Shown piece by piece: positions 39,532-51,800 of a stretch of DNA of 64,000 nt (position 1 is the first letter of the stretch; every line of letters begins with the position of its first letter). The notes under the pieces are model-generated. The model saw only the letters and a list, made by a program, of their open reading frames with translations, did no database searches and was not told the DNA's origin. The stretch is from Takifugu bimaculatus (Eukaryota > Chordata > Actinopteri > Tetraodontiformes > Tetraodontidae). The stretch is from assembly GCA_004026145.2 (NCBI GenBank), contig CP034992.1, forward strand, positions 18,081,103-18,145,102, written 5' to 3'. The position numbers and the translations under genes are program-made.

Positions 39532-39687
39532 TCCCACCTCAAAGACCAAGTCTTGCTATGGACTTCTCTCCGCCTCCTGCTGGTACACAGCTTACTGCAC
39601 TACCTTAGTCGGGTTCTTTCATATTCCTGGTTGTGCCTCTATTTAGAGCCACTGTATAGAGAGCATCACATCGGCTACTACCTACAG
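39532..39687 (+). other. r3hdm2: Probable second 5' exon of r3hdm2
   Basis: Bounded by a good acceptor (TTTTCTCCATAG) and a strong donor (CTACAG|GTAAGT). It contains a short upstream ORF starting ATGGACTTC and closed by TAG. It also holds a second ATG (39553) whose frame stays open to the donor and would continue into the r3hdm2 coding frame, adding about 46 hydrophobic residues. I treat it as untranslated because the downstream MSVN start resembles the known R3HDM2 N terminus. Confidence 0.5.
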
Positions 39688-39853
39688 GTAAGTGTTACAT
39701 GTCCACCATGTCTCTCTTTATCCACATTTATCAAAGCAATATTTAGGACACCATTATTTTATGAGATCTTTTTTGCTTTTTACTGTCAGCTGCTCCTGGG
39801 TTTGTCACCCAACCCCCTCCCCAACTCCCACCCTCCCTCCCTCCCTTAAGAAG

Positions 39854-42800
39854 ATGTCAGTGAACCTGACAACAGACATCCAGCTGGAGGGAGAGAATGG
39901 GCCGCTCATTGAGCCCTGCAGTCGAGGCAAGACCTCTCCACAACCACAGGGCACAAAGGAGGGGACAGGAGACAGTGTGGAGCCTGAGGACAGCTCCCCT
40001 CAGGATGCACAGGTTGGGGAAAATGCACCAACTAATCATACATTAATAACAACATATTCTGTTGCAGTTGAATTGCACATATAACTGATGTGTTCTATAT
40101 ACAGTGCATGATGGACCTACAGTGCACTGTCGTGTTCATAATTTAATTTTCACATTAATTTCTTATTTCAAATATAAAGGCCAACAGAGCTGGAGTATTA
40201 ATTCACTTCTGCGTAGAGATCTGAATATTTCTGTGCTACAAACTGTCCGAATTAATGAAATGATGTTAAATGATCCCTGAATTGAATGTAAGGGAAGTGA
40301 CCCACAGCCTCTGAAACGGTTGCAGCAGAAGACGTGGAAGATCTCACATGATTCAATGTCTTAAACCATATTTGTCCATGTGCCTTGTTCATATAAATTA
40401 CTCCAAATTCTTAGATTGACATTTTAAATCCATTATGCAGAAACAACCTGTCTGAACTGTTATGCCAAGACGTTTGAACAAAATCTTCATTTGGCTGTAA
40501 ATAGCACATTTGTATTTGTCTTGCAGAAACGGACTTCGAATCACAGCCATGGCAGGAAACGAGCCAAAGTAAGTGGTTCACTGTCACCGATTTAATATTC
40601 AGTTTTTAATCTGTAAAAGCATTTTCTGCCGTGCGATGGACAAGAGCCACTGAATAAAAGCATGTCTCTGATTCCTTAAATAACTGCCTGCTTGTTTGGC
40701 TTGCAAAATGTGCTTGCAGACTTGCTTTCATTTCTAATCTACCCTCAACCGCTTATATTTGCCATTGGCCTAAACTATTTAACCTATTCACAAAGTGTGC
40801 ATTGGAGGTTTCCCCCTTTTTGGCATCCTTTTGCATGTAGAAGCTGTTCTACTTTGACCTTCGATGTAGGGACAGTTTTCTGACAGCTTTTTTCTTTCAC
40901 ATGCATATCTGTTTCCATCCACACATTTTTCATTGTGCTGAAGTCGAATCTTTGTAGTGACCACTAAAACAATGACTTTGTTCTCCATTAGCCATTTTGC
41001 TTCAACATTTAGAGTGTGTTTGGAGTCACGATCAATTTTCAACAAGGCTTTAACGTCACACGGTGTCTTGAAAATCTCTGCATTCCCACAAATGTTTCTA
41101 CTCAAATCATTGTACTGATTTGGAGAATTACAAGATTTTTGTGACTATTAATGCCGCCGTCTATAGATGGTTGAAGCATTAAAGGCTTCAAAATTGATTT
41201 TAAGCGTTGACTTTTGATGGCTATTTGTAGACGATGTAAGCAAATGACGGCAGAATTCTTCACCTGGCAATGAAAGGCCAGTCAAGAGATTATTTTCTGG
41301 TGGCGGCGTATCCAAAGTTAAGTTATTAGTAAGTTGGCAGTTGCATTAATAGATTTATGGTTCATAAAAACAATAATCAAGACAGACAGTCTGGCTTGGA
41401 CTAGGATGCTCAGTTCTAGAATTTGGGCCTTGGCAGATGAAATGACGACATTCCTATAACAGTGTGATGAGAAAAGAACCGCTGATGATCATTTCACTTC
41501 CTGTCAGAAATGTTATAATGTCTGCTGATGTGTCCAGATGTGTATTGACAGTGCCACATACACAGTGTTGAAGGATAGGAAGCACGACATACTGCAAACA
41601 GCCCCCAGTTTTGTGAAGGTGAAAAAACTAATTTAGAGTGCTTTTAATGGCCAATTCATTCACTTTATCTTTCCCAATTAGAGAAATCTGGAAGCTAAAT
41701 GGATGCAGAAAGAACTGCAATGTTCTGTTCTGAAAAAAAATCTGGCACAATTTGAGGGTTTTACACGTAGTAAGACTGTTTACGGGTCAAATAGAAATAA
41801 ACCAATAATATGGGCTCAGACCTTTTATAAGCGAGAACCCTATCAACTTTTTTTGCCCCTATTCAAGTTTTAAGTTTCTGTAAAATAATCCTCTTGCCCT
41901 TTGGTATTTTAGTTTGTAATTACACATAACAGCACTGTCATCAGCTCTTTTTTTCTGTTCTTTGGTGCGTCACTTCTGCTCCACATTCTAAACTCTGAAC
42001 TGATTACGCACAAATGGCTTAAATTATAACACTTTCTTTGCTTTTCCTTAAATACAGCTTGTTTTTTCACACATACCAGCTACTGTTGCGGGCCATTATT
42101 CTGATGACGCATGACTCAGCACTGCTGATTTTTGTTGTTTGAAATGGATCTTTTAAAAAATGCAGCAATACTGAAGATGCGTGGTAGAAAAGAGGTTGTG
42201 GTAGTTGGTCCTTGTGATGCCAGCACTCTGCAGTTCAGTTTGGTTCAGCATTGGATATTATATAACACATATATATTTATTTTTATTATTAACTTATACT
42301 ACTCAGCAGCTTTTTCGAGCTGTGCTTATGACAAAATGACCAATTTTCATTTCCAAAAATTTAAATGCATGTGATTTGGAAAGTTAAAATGACGTTTATA
42401 AAGTTATGAGGAACAGAATATGTTGCATCTAAATTCTGGTTGAAAATCAATTGAAAAACAAACAAACAAGCAAGCAAGCAGTCAGCCGTGGAGGTAATAT
42501 CTATGTGATTCTGTTGCAGTTCTAATGCCAAACTGAAGTTGGTTCGGAGTCTGGCAGTATGTGAGGAGTCCCTCTGGTCCTTTCTCCAATGACGGGCCTC
42601 CAGAATCGGTACCGTTTCCCTTTTAACCCCTTAACACTTCACACTAACCCTCTTTCATAACCTGCACTTAGTCCAGCCTGCAACAGTCCAACTTCTTCAG
42701 AAGTACCAACTCTTAATTGCGACTAAAACAGTTCTCTCCTCAATCCTCACTTTCCACAGGACATTATCCAGCTTCACATTAGCTGTCCATCAGACAAAGA

Positions 42801-45800
42801 AGAGGAGAAGTCCTCAAAGGATGAGTATGAAAATGAAGAAAAAGAGAAGAAGGACAAAACCCCCAGAAAGATGCTGTCTCGTGGTAAATTCAACTGTAAC
42901 TTTGACTGCTTTAACCTGTTCTATCACTATGAACGTCATTTAAGTGTGGCTGGTTTCTTTCTACCCAAAACGGCTTAAAACGTAATGTCCACCCTATTAT
43001 TTCGGTCCTAACTGATGTGAGCCAATACGTTATTCCATGAGTCATTCCCTAGTTCCCATCTCTTTTTGTAAAGGTCCCCAGGCACCTTTTAACTGAGAGC
43101 AGGAAAAATGAAACGGCTGCCTTTACTGTCTTTCAGTGGGACATTGTGATAATGATCACCTGTAGGGTGTATGTGCATGTGAAGGCAGAGAAGGAGAAAC
43201 AACTCTGTATTCTTAATGTTTAATCTTACTGAAGAACCTGAAGTGTTGCTGCTCTGATGGGTCACCATCTTGGTAGCTATGCCGAGCAGCATTCTGACTC
43301 GGCCCTCATTACCACAAAGTGCTTTTTCTTTTTCTAGCGTTATTTCAAAGCAGTTTCTTCCTCTTACCTGGCTGGTTTTTTTCCTTCTGGTAGACTCAAG
43401 TCAGGAATATACGGACTCCACGGGCATCGACGTTCATGAGTTTCTGGTCAACACACTGAAAAATAATCCCAGGTATGAGCCTGTCACAAAGTGTGCCGCA
43501 ATGTCACAGCTAACTTATATTTTATGCCCTCGCATTTGTTTATACATTAAAATGTAGAATATGATTGACCAACCATTAATACTCTTGTCCCTTATTCTCA
43601 CAATAGCCAGTTGAATGTGTATTATCTCTGGTTTGTGTACTTGGTTAAATGTGTGTCACCAATTTCAACGGACAAATGAGTTATACTGAGGCAACAATAT
43701 AACAAGCTAGCTGTATATAATATAAGGCTAAGGCTTTCAACTTCAGGTAGATCATTGTATTGTAACTTGAAACAAAGTTATGCAGACGTGTAGATTATTT
43801 TCTAATGAGTCCAAGGTAGTTTTCTCTGTCAACTGGACTGGGTTTCTTCTCTTGAAGACGTTTCGCCTTCTATCCAGAAGGCTTCTTCAGTTCTGAAATC
43901 GCTTGGGAGAGAGCTTGAAAATATATAGCCCCTGTGGACCATTTGCATGCTAATGATCCGGGTGGTCACCTGAGAGTCGTTAGCAGGGTCGTTGGTCGGG
44001 TCGTTCACCTAGTTTCTGTTGAGGCGTCTCCCCTTTGTCTGCTGGGTCACATGGTGGTGAGTCACTGGGTCTCTTGGAATGGTGTGAATGTTTGTTTTGC
44101 TGTTGGAAGGAGTGGAGGACTGCATTGTATGTGGGTGATAGGAAGTGCCTCAGGCCACCACCTCTGTTCAAGGATGGTTTCTCCAATTTAACATGGATAG
44201 CTTCCTTAACCCCCCTTTCAAACCAGCGGTCTTCTCTGGCCAGTATCCTTACTTGGCTGTCCTCGAAGGAGTGCCCACTCTCCTTTAAGTGTAAGTGGAC
44301 TGCTGAATCCTGACCCGAAGAGGTGGCACGTCTGTGTTGTGCCATTCTTCTGTGGAGAGGTTGTTTGGTTTCCCCAATGTACAGTTCCTTGCATTCCTCC
44401 TGGCACTGTACAGCATAGACGACATTACTTTGTTTGGGTCTTGGTGTCTTGTCCTTTGGGTGTACTAACCTCTGTCTGAGAGTGTTGCTGGGTTTGAAAT
44501 GAACCGGTATGTCGTGTTTCTGGAGGATCCTCCTAAACTTCTCCGAGACTCCAGACAGGTAGGGGATGGAAACGCTGCGACGTTTGTTTCTCTCCTCCTC
44601 TCCTTTGCTGAGGTCTCGCTTTCTTGAGGTCCTGGTGAAGGCCCAGTCTGGGTAGCCACATGTTTTGAGAGCTGTCTTAATGTGGTCCTGTTCCTTCTTT
44701 CTGCCTTGGGATGTGGTGGGTATTTCTCTGGCCCGGTGTTGGAGGGTTCTGATCACTCCCAACTTGTGTTCCAGTGGATGGTGAGAGTCAAACTGGAGGT
44801 ACTGGTCAGTATGTGTAGGTTTTCTGTAGACTTCGATGTGCTGGGTCACATGGTGATGAGTCACTGGGTCTCCTGGAATGGTGTGAATGTTTGTTTTGCT
44901 GTTGGAAGGAGTGGAGGACTGCATTGTATGTGGGTGATAGGAAGTGCCTCAGGCCACCACCTCTGTTCAAGGATGGTTTCTCCAATTTAACATGGATAGC
45001 TTCCTTAACCCCCCTTTCAAACCAGCGGTCTTCTCTGGCCAGTATCCTTACTTGGCTGTCCTCGAAGGAGTGCCCACTCTCCTTTAAGTGTAAGTGGACT
45101 GCTGAATCCTGACCCGAAGAGGTGGCACGTCTGTGTTGTGTCTTCAAGAGAAGAAACCCAGTCCAGTTGACAGAGAAAACTACCTTGGATACAATGACCT
45201 GGATGACTGAGAATTTACACAGACATTTTCTAATGAGCTTTACCTTAAAATCAAATTAAGTAGTTATGATAGTTAATAGTTATCCTTCCTCTGATCATAT
45301 CTTGCTTTTGACCTATCAGGGATCGAATGATGCTGCTCAAACTAGAACAAGATATCCTGGAGTTCATCAATGATGACAAGTGAGCCCTATCTTCTTTCCA
45401 AAGTTTTAGTTAACTGTCTTTTTTGTTGTGTTTAAGCACATTAAGTACACGTTTATTTTTATTTTTTTACATGTGGTAGTTCCCTTAAAGTCTGACAGGA
45501 TAGTGTATTTGAGTTCATTTGGAGAGGAAATTTAAAAAATGGACTTTTATCAGTAAAGCTCTCCAGAATGGAGCCAGCAGGCATTTTATTGAAAAGATTG
45601 AAGGGCAATGTAAGTTGATATATTATGGAATTAACGCAGTGCAGAATTCTGCACAGTGGGCTCATAGCGAGGTTCTGGGATGATTCTCGGACCTTTCTTT
45701 GTGCAGCAGCTTGTTCTCCCCTTGTACAAATATTCTTGTGGCCTGGCATTCCAGATTATTCCAGGCTCTAAATTATCTCAGGTTTTGAGTGATGCTCTCC

Positions 45801-48800
45801 GATGGATTTACAGCTAAACTTAAGAAAACATCAGGAAGTTCTATATTTTTAATTCTGTGACACAATTCCAATCGGCAAAAATATGTAATTTTTGGTGTCT
45901 GATTACTGGGACTGACATATTTCCATCTTTTTCCTTTTGTGTTGCTTTTAGTAACCAGTACAAGAAGTTCCCTCAGATGACCTCTTACCATCGTATGCTG
46001 CTGCACCGTGTGGCTGCTTACTTTGGCATGGACCACAATGTTGATCAAACAGGCAAAGCAGTCATCATCAATAAAACTGGCAACACACGCATGTGAGTGT
46101 ACATACTGACTGTGCTCCACAGCACAGTGACCGAGGTCAGCCAAAGAGCTCTTCAAAGTAAAATAATACCTCATTTTACCTGTTGTAAAAATCTTATTGA
46201 ACACGTTTTTCATTACAAATGAATGCTTGTTATATTTTTTATAGCAGTTGTCATACCAACCTGTCATTATTTTGTCAATGCAGACCAGAGCAACGCTTCT
46301 CAGAACATATCAAAGATGAACGTAACATGGACTTTCAGAAGAAATTCATCCTCAAGAGAGACGATGCCAGCATGGACAAGGATGATAATCAGGTGGACTT
46401 CCTTAAGTATCAGTTATGCCATGCTTCTTTCAATTCTAAAAAGTCATATTTAAAAGCAAATAAGAGTGTTATAAGGCAGGTCTGTCTTCACCCAAGCAAC
46501 TAGCTAACATGTACACTGTTTCCCGCCACGATGGATATTTGAGCAAGGTTGTAGTAAAAATTCAAATATGTCAGTGGTGAAATGCGCTCTGTCACAGAAA
46601 CTGTTAACAATCTCTCACCACTTTGGTGGTTGCCCAAATTTCAGATTCGTGTGCCGCTTCAGGATGGTCGACGAAGCAAGTCCATTGAAGAGCGAGAGGA
46701 AGAATATCAAAGGGTACGGGATCGGATCTTTGCCCGGGAAGTAAGTGTCAGACCTGAACAGTCTTTCTGCAACACAAAGTATTCGAACCTTGAATACTAT
46801 TACAGGAAAATATAATTTGCAAGAGTTTGTCACAGCAGAGAACCTTGTAGAGAGATGTCTTATCTGTCTTTGTCTTAAATATCATTTAAGCTTTTGAAGG
46901 GGAGGAGTGAAGCATTTCATAATGTACAGGTGTCCTTTGTTTTACAGTCATCCCAGAATGGTTACATCAATGACAACAGGTAAGAAACTTCATGCTGCTG
47001 AAGACTTAAAATAAAAATGTATCTAAAGTCAGTTGTTGGGTCCTACTTAATGCAGTTGAACCCTTAAAGAAACAATGACTAGCTCTAAAACCACATATGA
47101 CACACTGTTTCAGTAATGTATAAATTTCCATCTTTTCTAGTGTTTTCAATTAAATAATGCATGTATTGCATAGTTCTCTTAAGACCCTTTTAAAAAGATA
47201 TATTCACAAATGTAATACACGCTGAATGTGTGTTTTCTGCATCTTTTTTATGAATGGCAGCCGCAGTATAGGTTCTCCACTCTTGTTTCCTGCCTCTTCT
47301 GTTAATGTCCTTCAATCCAGTTCTGTAACATTAGCATTTTCTCCTAATGTTAACCCAACAGACTTTCCACTGAGGGCTACTGCTCTAGCTCTCAAAAGAG
47401 GAGGCAGATCTTTAGGTATTGGGGTGCTGCTGACTTTGATTTTTGTGTTGCCATGCCTCTTTTTAAAAGTGATTGGTGATGATAGTTGTGAGTTGTTGTG
47501 GTTTCTATAACTTTGCTTGGTGTATCCGGCTGATTGAGTCCAGCACTGCACCGTGGGGCTTCCAATTGCCCATGCATGGCTGCTTTGTGGTTACACTAGA
47601 AACCGATTAACCTATTTCTCCTCTGACCCATTCAACGTCAATAACATATTTGGTTTTTACATTTTTGTGACTTGTATTGTTTTGGTAGCATGTCACTGTT
47701 TCATAGAAGTACATAAATGGTACAGTCAGAGTTACACTCATGTATAATATGTATTTAAATGTTTTGCTCCACCTGCAGTTGCCATACAAAATAAATAAAG
47801 ATTTTATTAAGACATTAGCTATCTCATCACATCTGATTTAATGTAAAATCATTTACAACAAAGTACACACTTTGTAATATATCTCTATTTGTAAACTTTA
47901 TTAGTGCCTTAAGTTGCAAACAGATTCATCCATTCCATCCTCAGGCTCTGTGTTCTGCTTTCATTTGTGTACTGGCACAGTTATGAAGCCTTAATTTGCT
48001 TTAAAGATGTTATTAAAACCTGATCACTGGAAATTGGTTACTATCGAGCTTCGGTGACATGTAGAATACACTCTTTTATAATAGCTGTATAAAAACTCTA
48101 GAATAGAAATGGAGGCAGAAAGCTCTTTGGTATGAAATTGGTTGTTTGATCTTCGTTAAAGAAAAAGCAGCGGAACCCCGCATTAGAGCAGCTTTCATGT
48201 TTGTTGATGTGGTGAAGAAGACTTGCAAAGGAAATGGAGTGCTCTTGTTCCTTTCACTTGGCTTTTATCTTTCTCTGCAAAGCCAAGTGTACAAATGATT
48301 CCCAGCTTTTGCACCGAATAGTAAAGTGCCCAGATTTACTCAAAAATAGGTTGTTTAGAGAGGCCTTAATATAGATCCTCCATTAATTATAGTCTGTCTG
48401 AAATATTTATCAGGCAGGGCGACCTTCAAACTCTGCACACTGTCAACAGGATTCTGCAACACACCAGGTTCTTCTGCTCATGGTGGCAGCTCCCATTATA
48501 ATGTCTTGAATTTGTTCTAATCTTGTTCATTGCGCTTGAAAAGCCCGCCCTGTCCCTCCTTCAGGCCCTAAATGAGAGAAACATCATTTCCAGATTACCT
48601 TTACGTTACTGCGTCTGTAAATTCCCTCGTTAAGAGTTTGGGTGACGATTCTCCAGTCACATCAGTGAGTTAAATGCAAGAGTCGCTGATTCCAACATGT
48701 CAATGGTAGAGCCAAACATTGACATGTGTTGGGGTTTCCCCAGAGGGGTTACGCTTACAGTGTGATCATTGGTTTTCTCAGCAGCTACCCTTATCCAGGG

Positions 48801-51800
48801 TGACCGCATCACAGCAACACAATGAGTGTGTATACAATAATACAATTTAAAGACCATAGTGGTGATCCAGTGGTAGAACGTGGTTATTTTGTAGATAATT
48901 TTGTGAGTCTGAACGTCTTTATGTATGTGTGGCATCGATTTTGATCGGTTGTATGGATCAGTTCTTGTCTTTTTTTGTTTTATTTTTAAGATTTAAAGAG
49001 CATGTGTTACCTTTTTTGTGTGTCTTGCAGTGTCTAACTTGTGTGCAAGTATCCATTGTGTGGTCCTTTTTATATGTACTGTTTGATGTCTCCTGAGTTA
49101 GATAATTATGTGCTGAATTTATACCCCAACTGGTCTCTTTTAATATGTTACTATAACCCAGTTTTGTTTTCTGCAGAGCTTTGGTTCCCTTTCCCCGCAT
49201 GTATCTGTTATTATGCGGTTATTTTTGCATACGTGTTGGTCTGTGAGAATGAGGTTGATCATACATCTGTTAATGATATTTTTGAGGGACTGTTGCTTGA
49301 GTTTTGTGGTGTCGTTCCTTTAAACCAGCCTAATATGCATTTGTTGTGAATGCCTCAGTCTACAGCCTGTCACCGTCTCAAATGTACCACTTGGGATTTC
49401 TTGCTTTGCTTTCTATTTTCCATTTTTGGTTTTCTTTTTATCCACAACCTACATTCTGACTTGCTTTGAATTCTCACATGGTCAAATTTTCATTTTTCTA
49501 CGTCAGTAACATTCAACTTGTCTTCACTTTCATTGTTGTTTAACTCTTCTTAAAGGTCTGTCTCCTCACCTTAACCCATTGTATCTTCTCTCAGAGGGAA
49601 CCGTGATAGCTCCAGCCGGGCATCTAGCAGTCGTCAAAGCAGCACAGACAGTGACATGAAGTGCCTGGAGCCTCGGCCCTGGAGCAGTACAGATTCAGAC
49701 AGCTCCAACCGTACGCTCCGGCCACCTGTCACCAAGGCTAGCAGCTTCTCTGGCATCTCCATTCTTACCAGAGGGGATAGCCTTGGAAGCAACAAAGGCT
49801 CCCAGGGTAGCTGCAAAGGCTCTCGCTCTGGTAAGGACTTAACAAACGGAGAAAGAGGAATTCTGAGTTTGCTAATCCACATAATATGCAGATGCCAATG
49901 TTAGCATCCTCATAACCCTCTTATGATACTACTTCCAAATATCACTTGTATAGTATCTCTACTTGCATAACACAAGTGAAGATTAATATAAGGTGCTTAA
50001 CGTCAGTAAACTTGTACAAATGGCTTACAATGAATATACAGTATTATTGTATTGCCAGAAAATGAGACAATATCTACCCACCTTTTTTATTGGGAGGTTT
50101 TGTTGAGGATGTAAAAACAGTTTGTAGAATTGCAGAGACTGTAGCTTCTGCTGTAAGCTCAACTTGGGCTGTTTCTCATATCTTCCTGTCCATTTTACAG
50201 GTTTGCCACTCGTCAGTCCGGACGTGTGCCCCCCACCTTCAGTATCCCAGTCTGGCCGTAGTCTGCTGCCCTGCCCGACACAGCAGCCCCAGGGTCCGCC
50301 ACAGACTGCCCCTCCTTCCAACTCCACAGCAACACCCAATGGGCAACCATATGATTGCCCAGGTTTGTGCTTCCAGGGTTTGTATTTATGTCATATGACA
50401 TATCCATACATCATGAGACATGCTTTCATTTCTAGGGATAGTCTGATACTGATGGTCAGTAGAAAACTTGTCTTGGCTTTCCAAAATATAAACGTGAAGC
50501 TACTTCAGATTGTCTTTCATCACCTATAGTCGCAGAAACTCCCTACACAATTTTGTCCTGATCTTCCACTTGCAACAAATGTACATAGTTGACTGTGGAT
50601 TGCAGATTAGAATTTTTTTGTTGGCAAGATGAATTAGTTAACCTTAAACAGCAGGCTTTGTGCTGAATTGATGATAGGAGCGTTTGTCTGAGATGCATTC
50701 AAGACAGAAATATGGAGGACAAATGCTTTAAATGCAAGCAGAACACACGCTGCTGCTGTGCTGTTCATGTGCATTGACTCATTCAGAGTCAGCGGGACTG
50801 CACTTTCAACTAAAAGCGATAGTAAAATAAGAACTTGGTTTAGGGAGAAAATTTAAAAACTAGTTTTAACAGTCATCGACCACTGAAAAAAATCCTCACT
50901 TTATTTTATTCGGTTTTAACGCTTTTGTATGTTTGGAAACGAAATGTAAGTTCCATTTCTATCCTTCTGTTCATGAAATTAACAAATGATCCTATGTTCT
51001 AACCCACATCTTTCCTGTTCTTTATTTCTTTCCTTCTTACCCATCTGCTGCTGACTCCCTCCCTGTCACTGGCATGTATTTCTCAAATTTTTGGTGGTAT
51101 GCGTGTAGCCGGTGGCATCTTTGCAGCACTCTCAGCCTGTCTCCTTCTCCAGCCCTTCCTGCCCCCAGGTTCTCCTGCCAGTTTCTCCTCCCCAGCAGTA
51201 CACAATGGTACTGGCATCTCTCACGGCTTCATCTCTTTGTATTGATTTTTAAAATTACCTCTGCATTACTGACACCCCTCCCTCATGACATTAAACTCTC
51301 TGCATTCTTTTAGAAACTCTGCACATATTCTGTCTTCTCATTCATATTATTTAATAACTTTGTAAGTTTTTAGATGAAACAATGACTTTTAAGACTTTTC
51401 AGAGCACCTTTGCTTGAATAATGGCTTTATTTGATCATTTCACGTGTTCTGGCTGGTTGTCCCTGTTTTGATCAGTACCACTCTTTGGAAATCATACTTT
51501 TTTTAAACCTGTCTCTAACAGAGTTGCTCTAAGGTACAATTGTGAACTCATTCCTACCAGGGAGAAGAACTTGCATCCCAGTTTAGCCAAATGACCCTCA
51601 GTCGGCAGGGCTCCAGTGAGAACCCTGAGCCACCCCCCATGTATCAGACTCCAACGGTGATTTCCCAGCACCCACCTCAGACGAGCTACATCATGGCGAC
51701 TACGGGTCAGCCATTGCCTCCTCCATCTGGCTACCAGCCTGCTACCGGTCACCCCCATCCTCCACCTCCACCACCTCCACCATCCCAGCAAGTCATGCAG

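Larger units (their letters stand above)
43810..45224 (-). mobile_element. Penelope-like retroelement (GIY-YIG type), antisense in r3hdm2 intron 5
   Basis: A 1415-bp insertion flanked by a 13-bp target-site duplication. The outer 50 bp are perfect inverted copies (43810-43859 and 45140-45189). A 301-bp segment occurs twice in direct orientation (44041-44341 and 44840-45140) with about two mismatches and no gaps, matching the partial-tandem ('pseudo-LTR') organisation of Penelope-like elements. On the minus strand the order is: 45224-45190, one inverted end, a partial copy of the ORF 3' part, a junction near 44840, then the main ORF, a hammerhead-like motif and the other end. Nearly the whole reverse transcriptase is missing, so the copy is 5'-truncated and non-autonomous. 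The near-identity of the repeats suggests a recent insertion. Confidence 0.9.

Noticed and set aside
43980..44924. The 314-codon ORF as a host gene
   Set aside because: It lies between target-site duplications and has the Penelope RT end plus a GIY-YIG nuclease, so it belongs to the retroelement.
47261..47415. Possible extra r3hdm2 exon (SRSIGSPLLFPASSVNVLQ...) between exons 10 and 11
   Set aside because: It has an acceptor-like start and a long open frame, but its 155 nt would throw exon 11 out of frame, and it does not resemble the optional human segment at this point.
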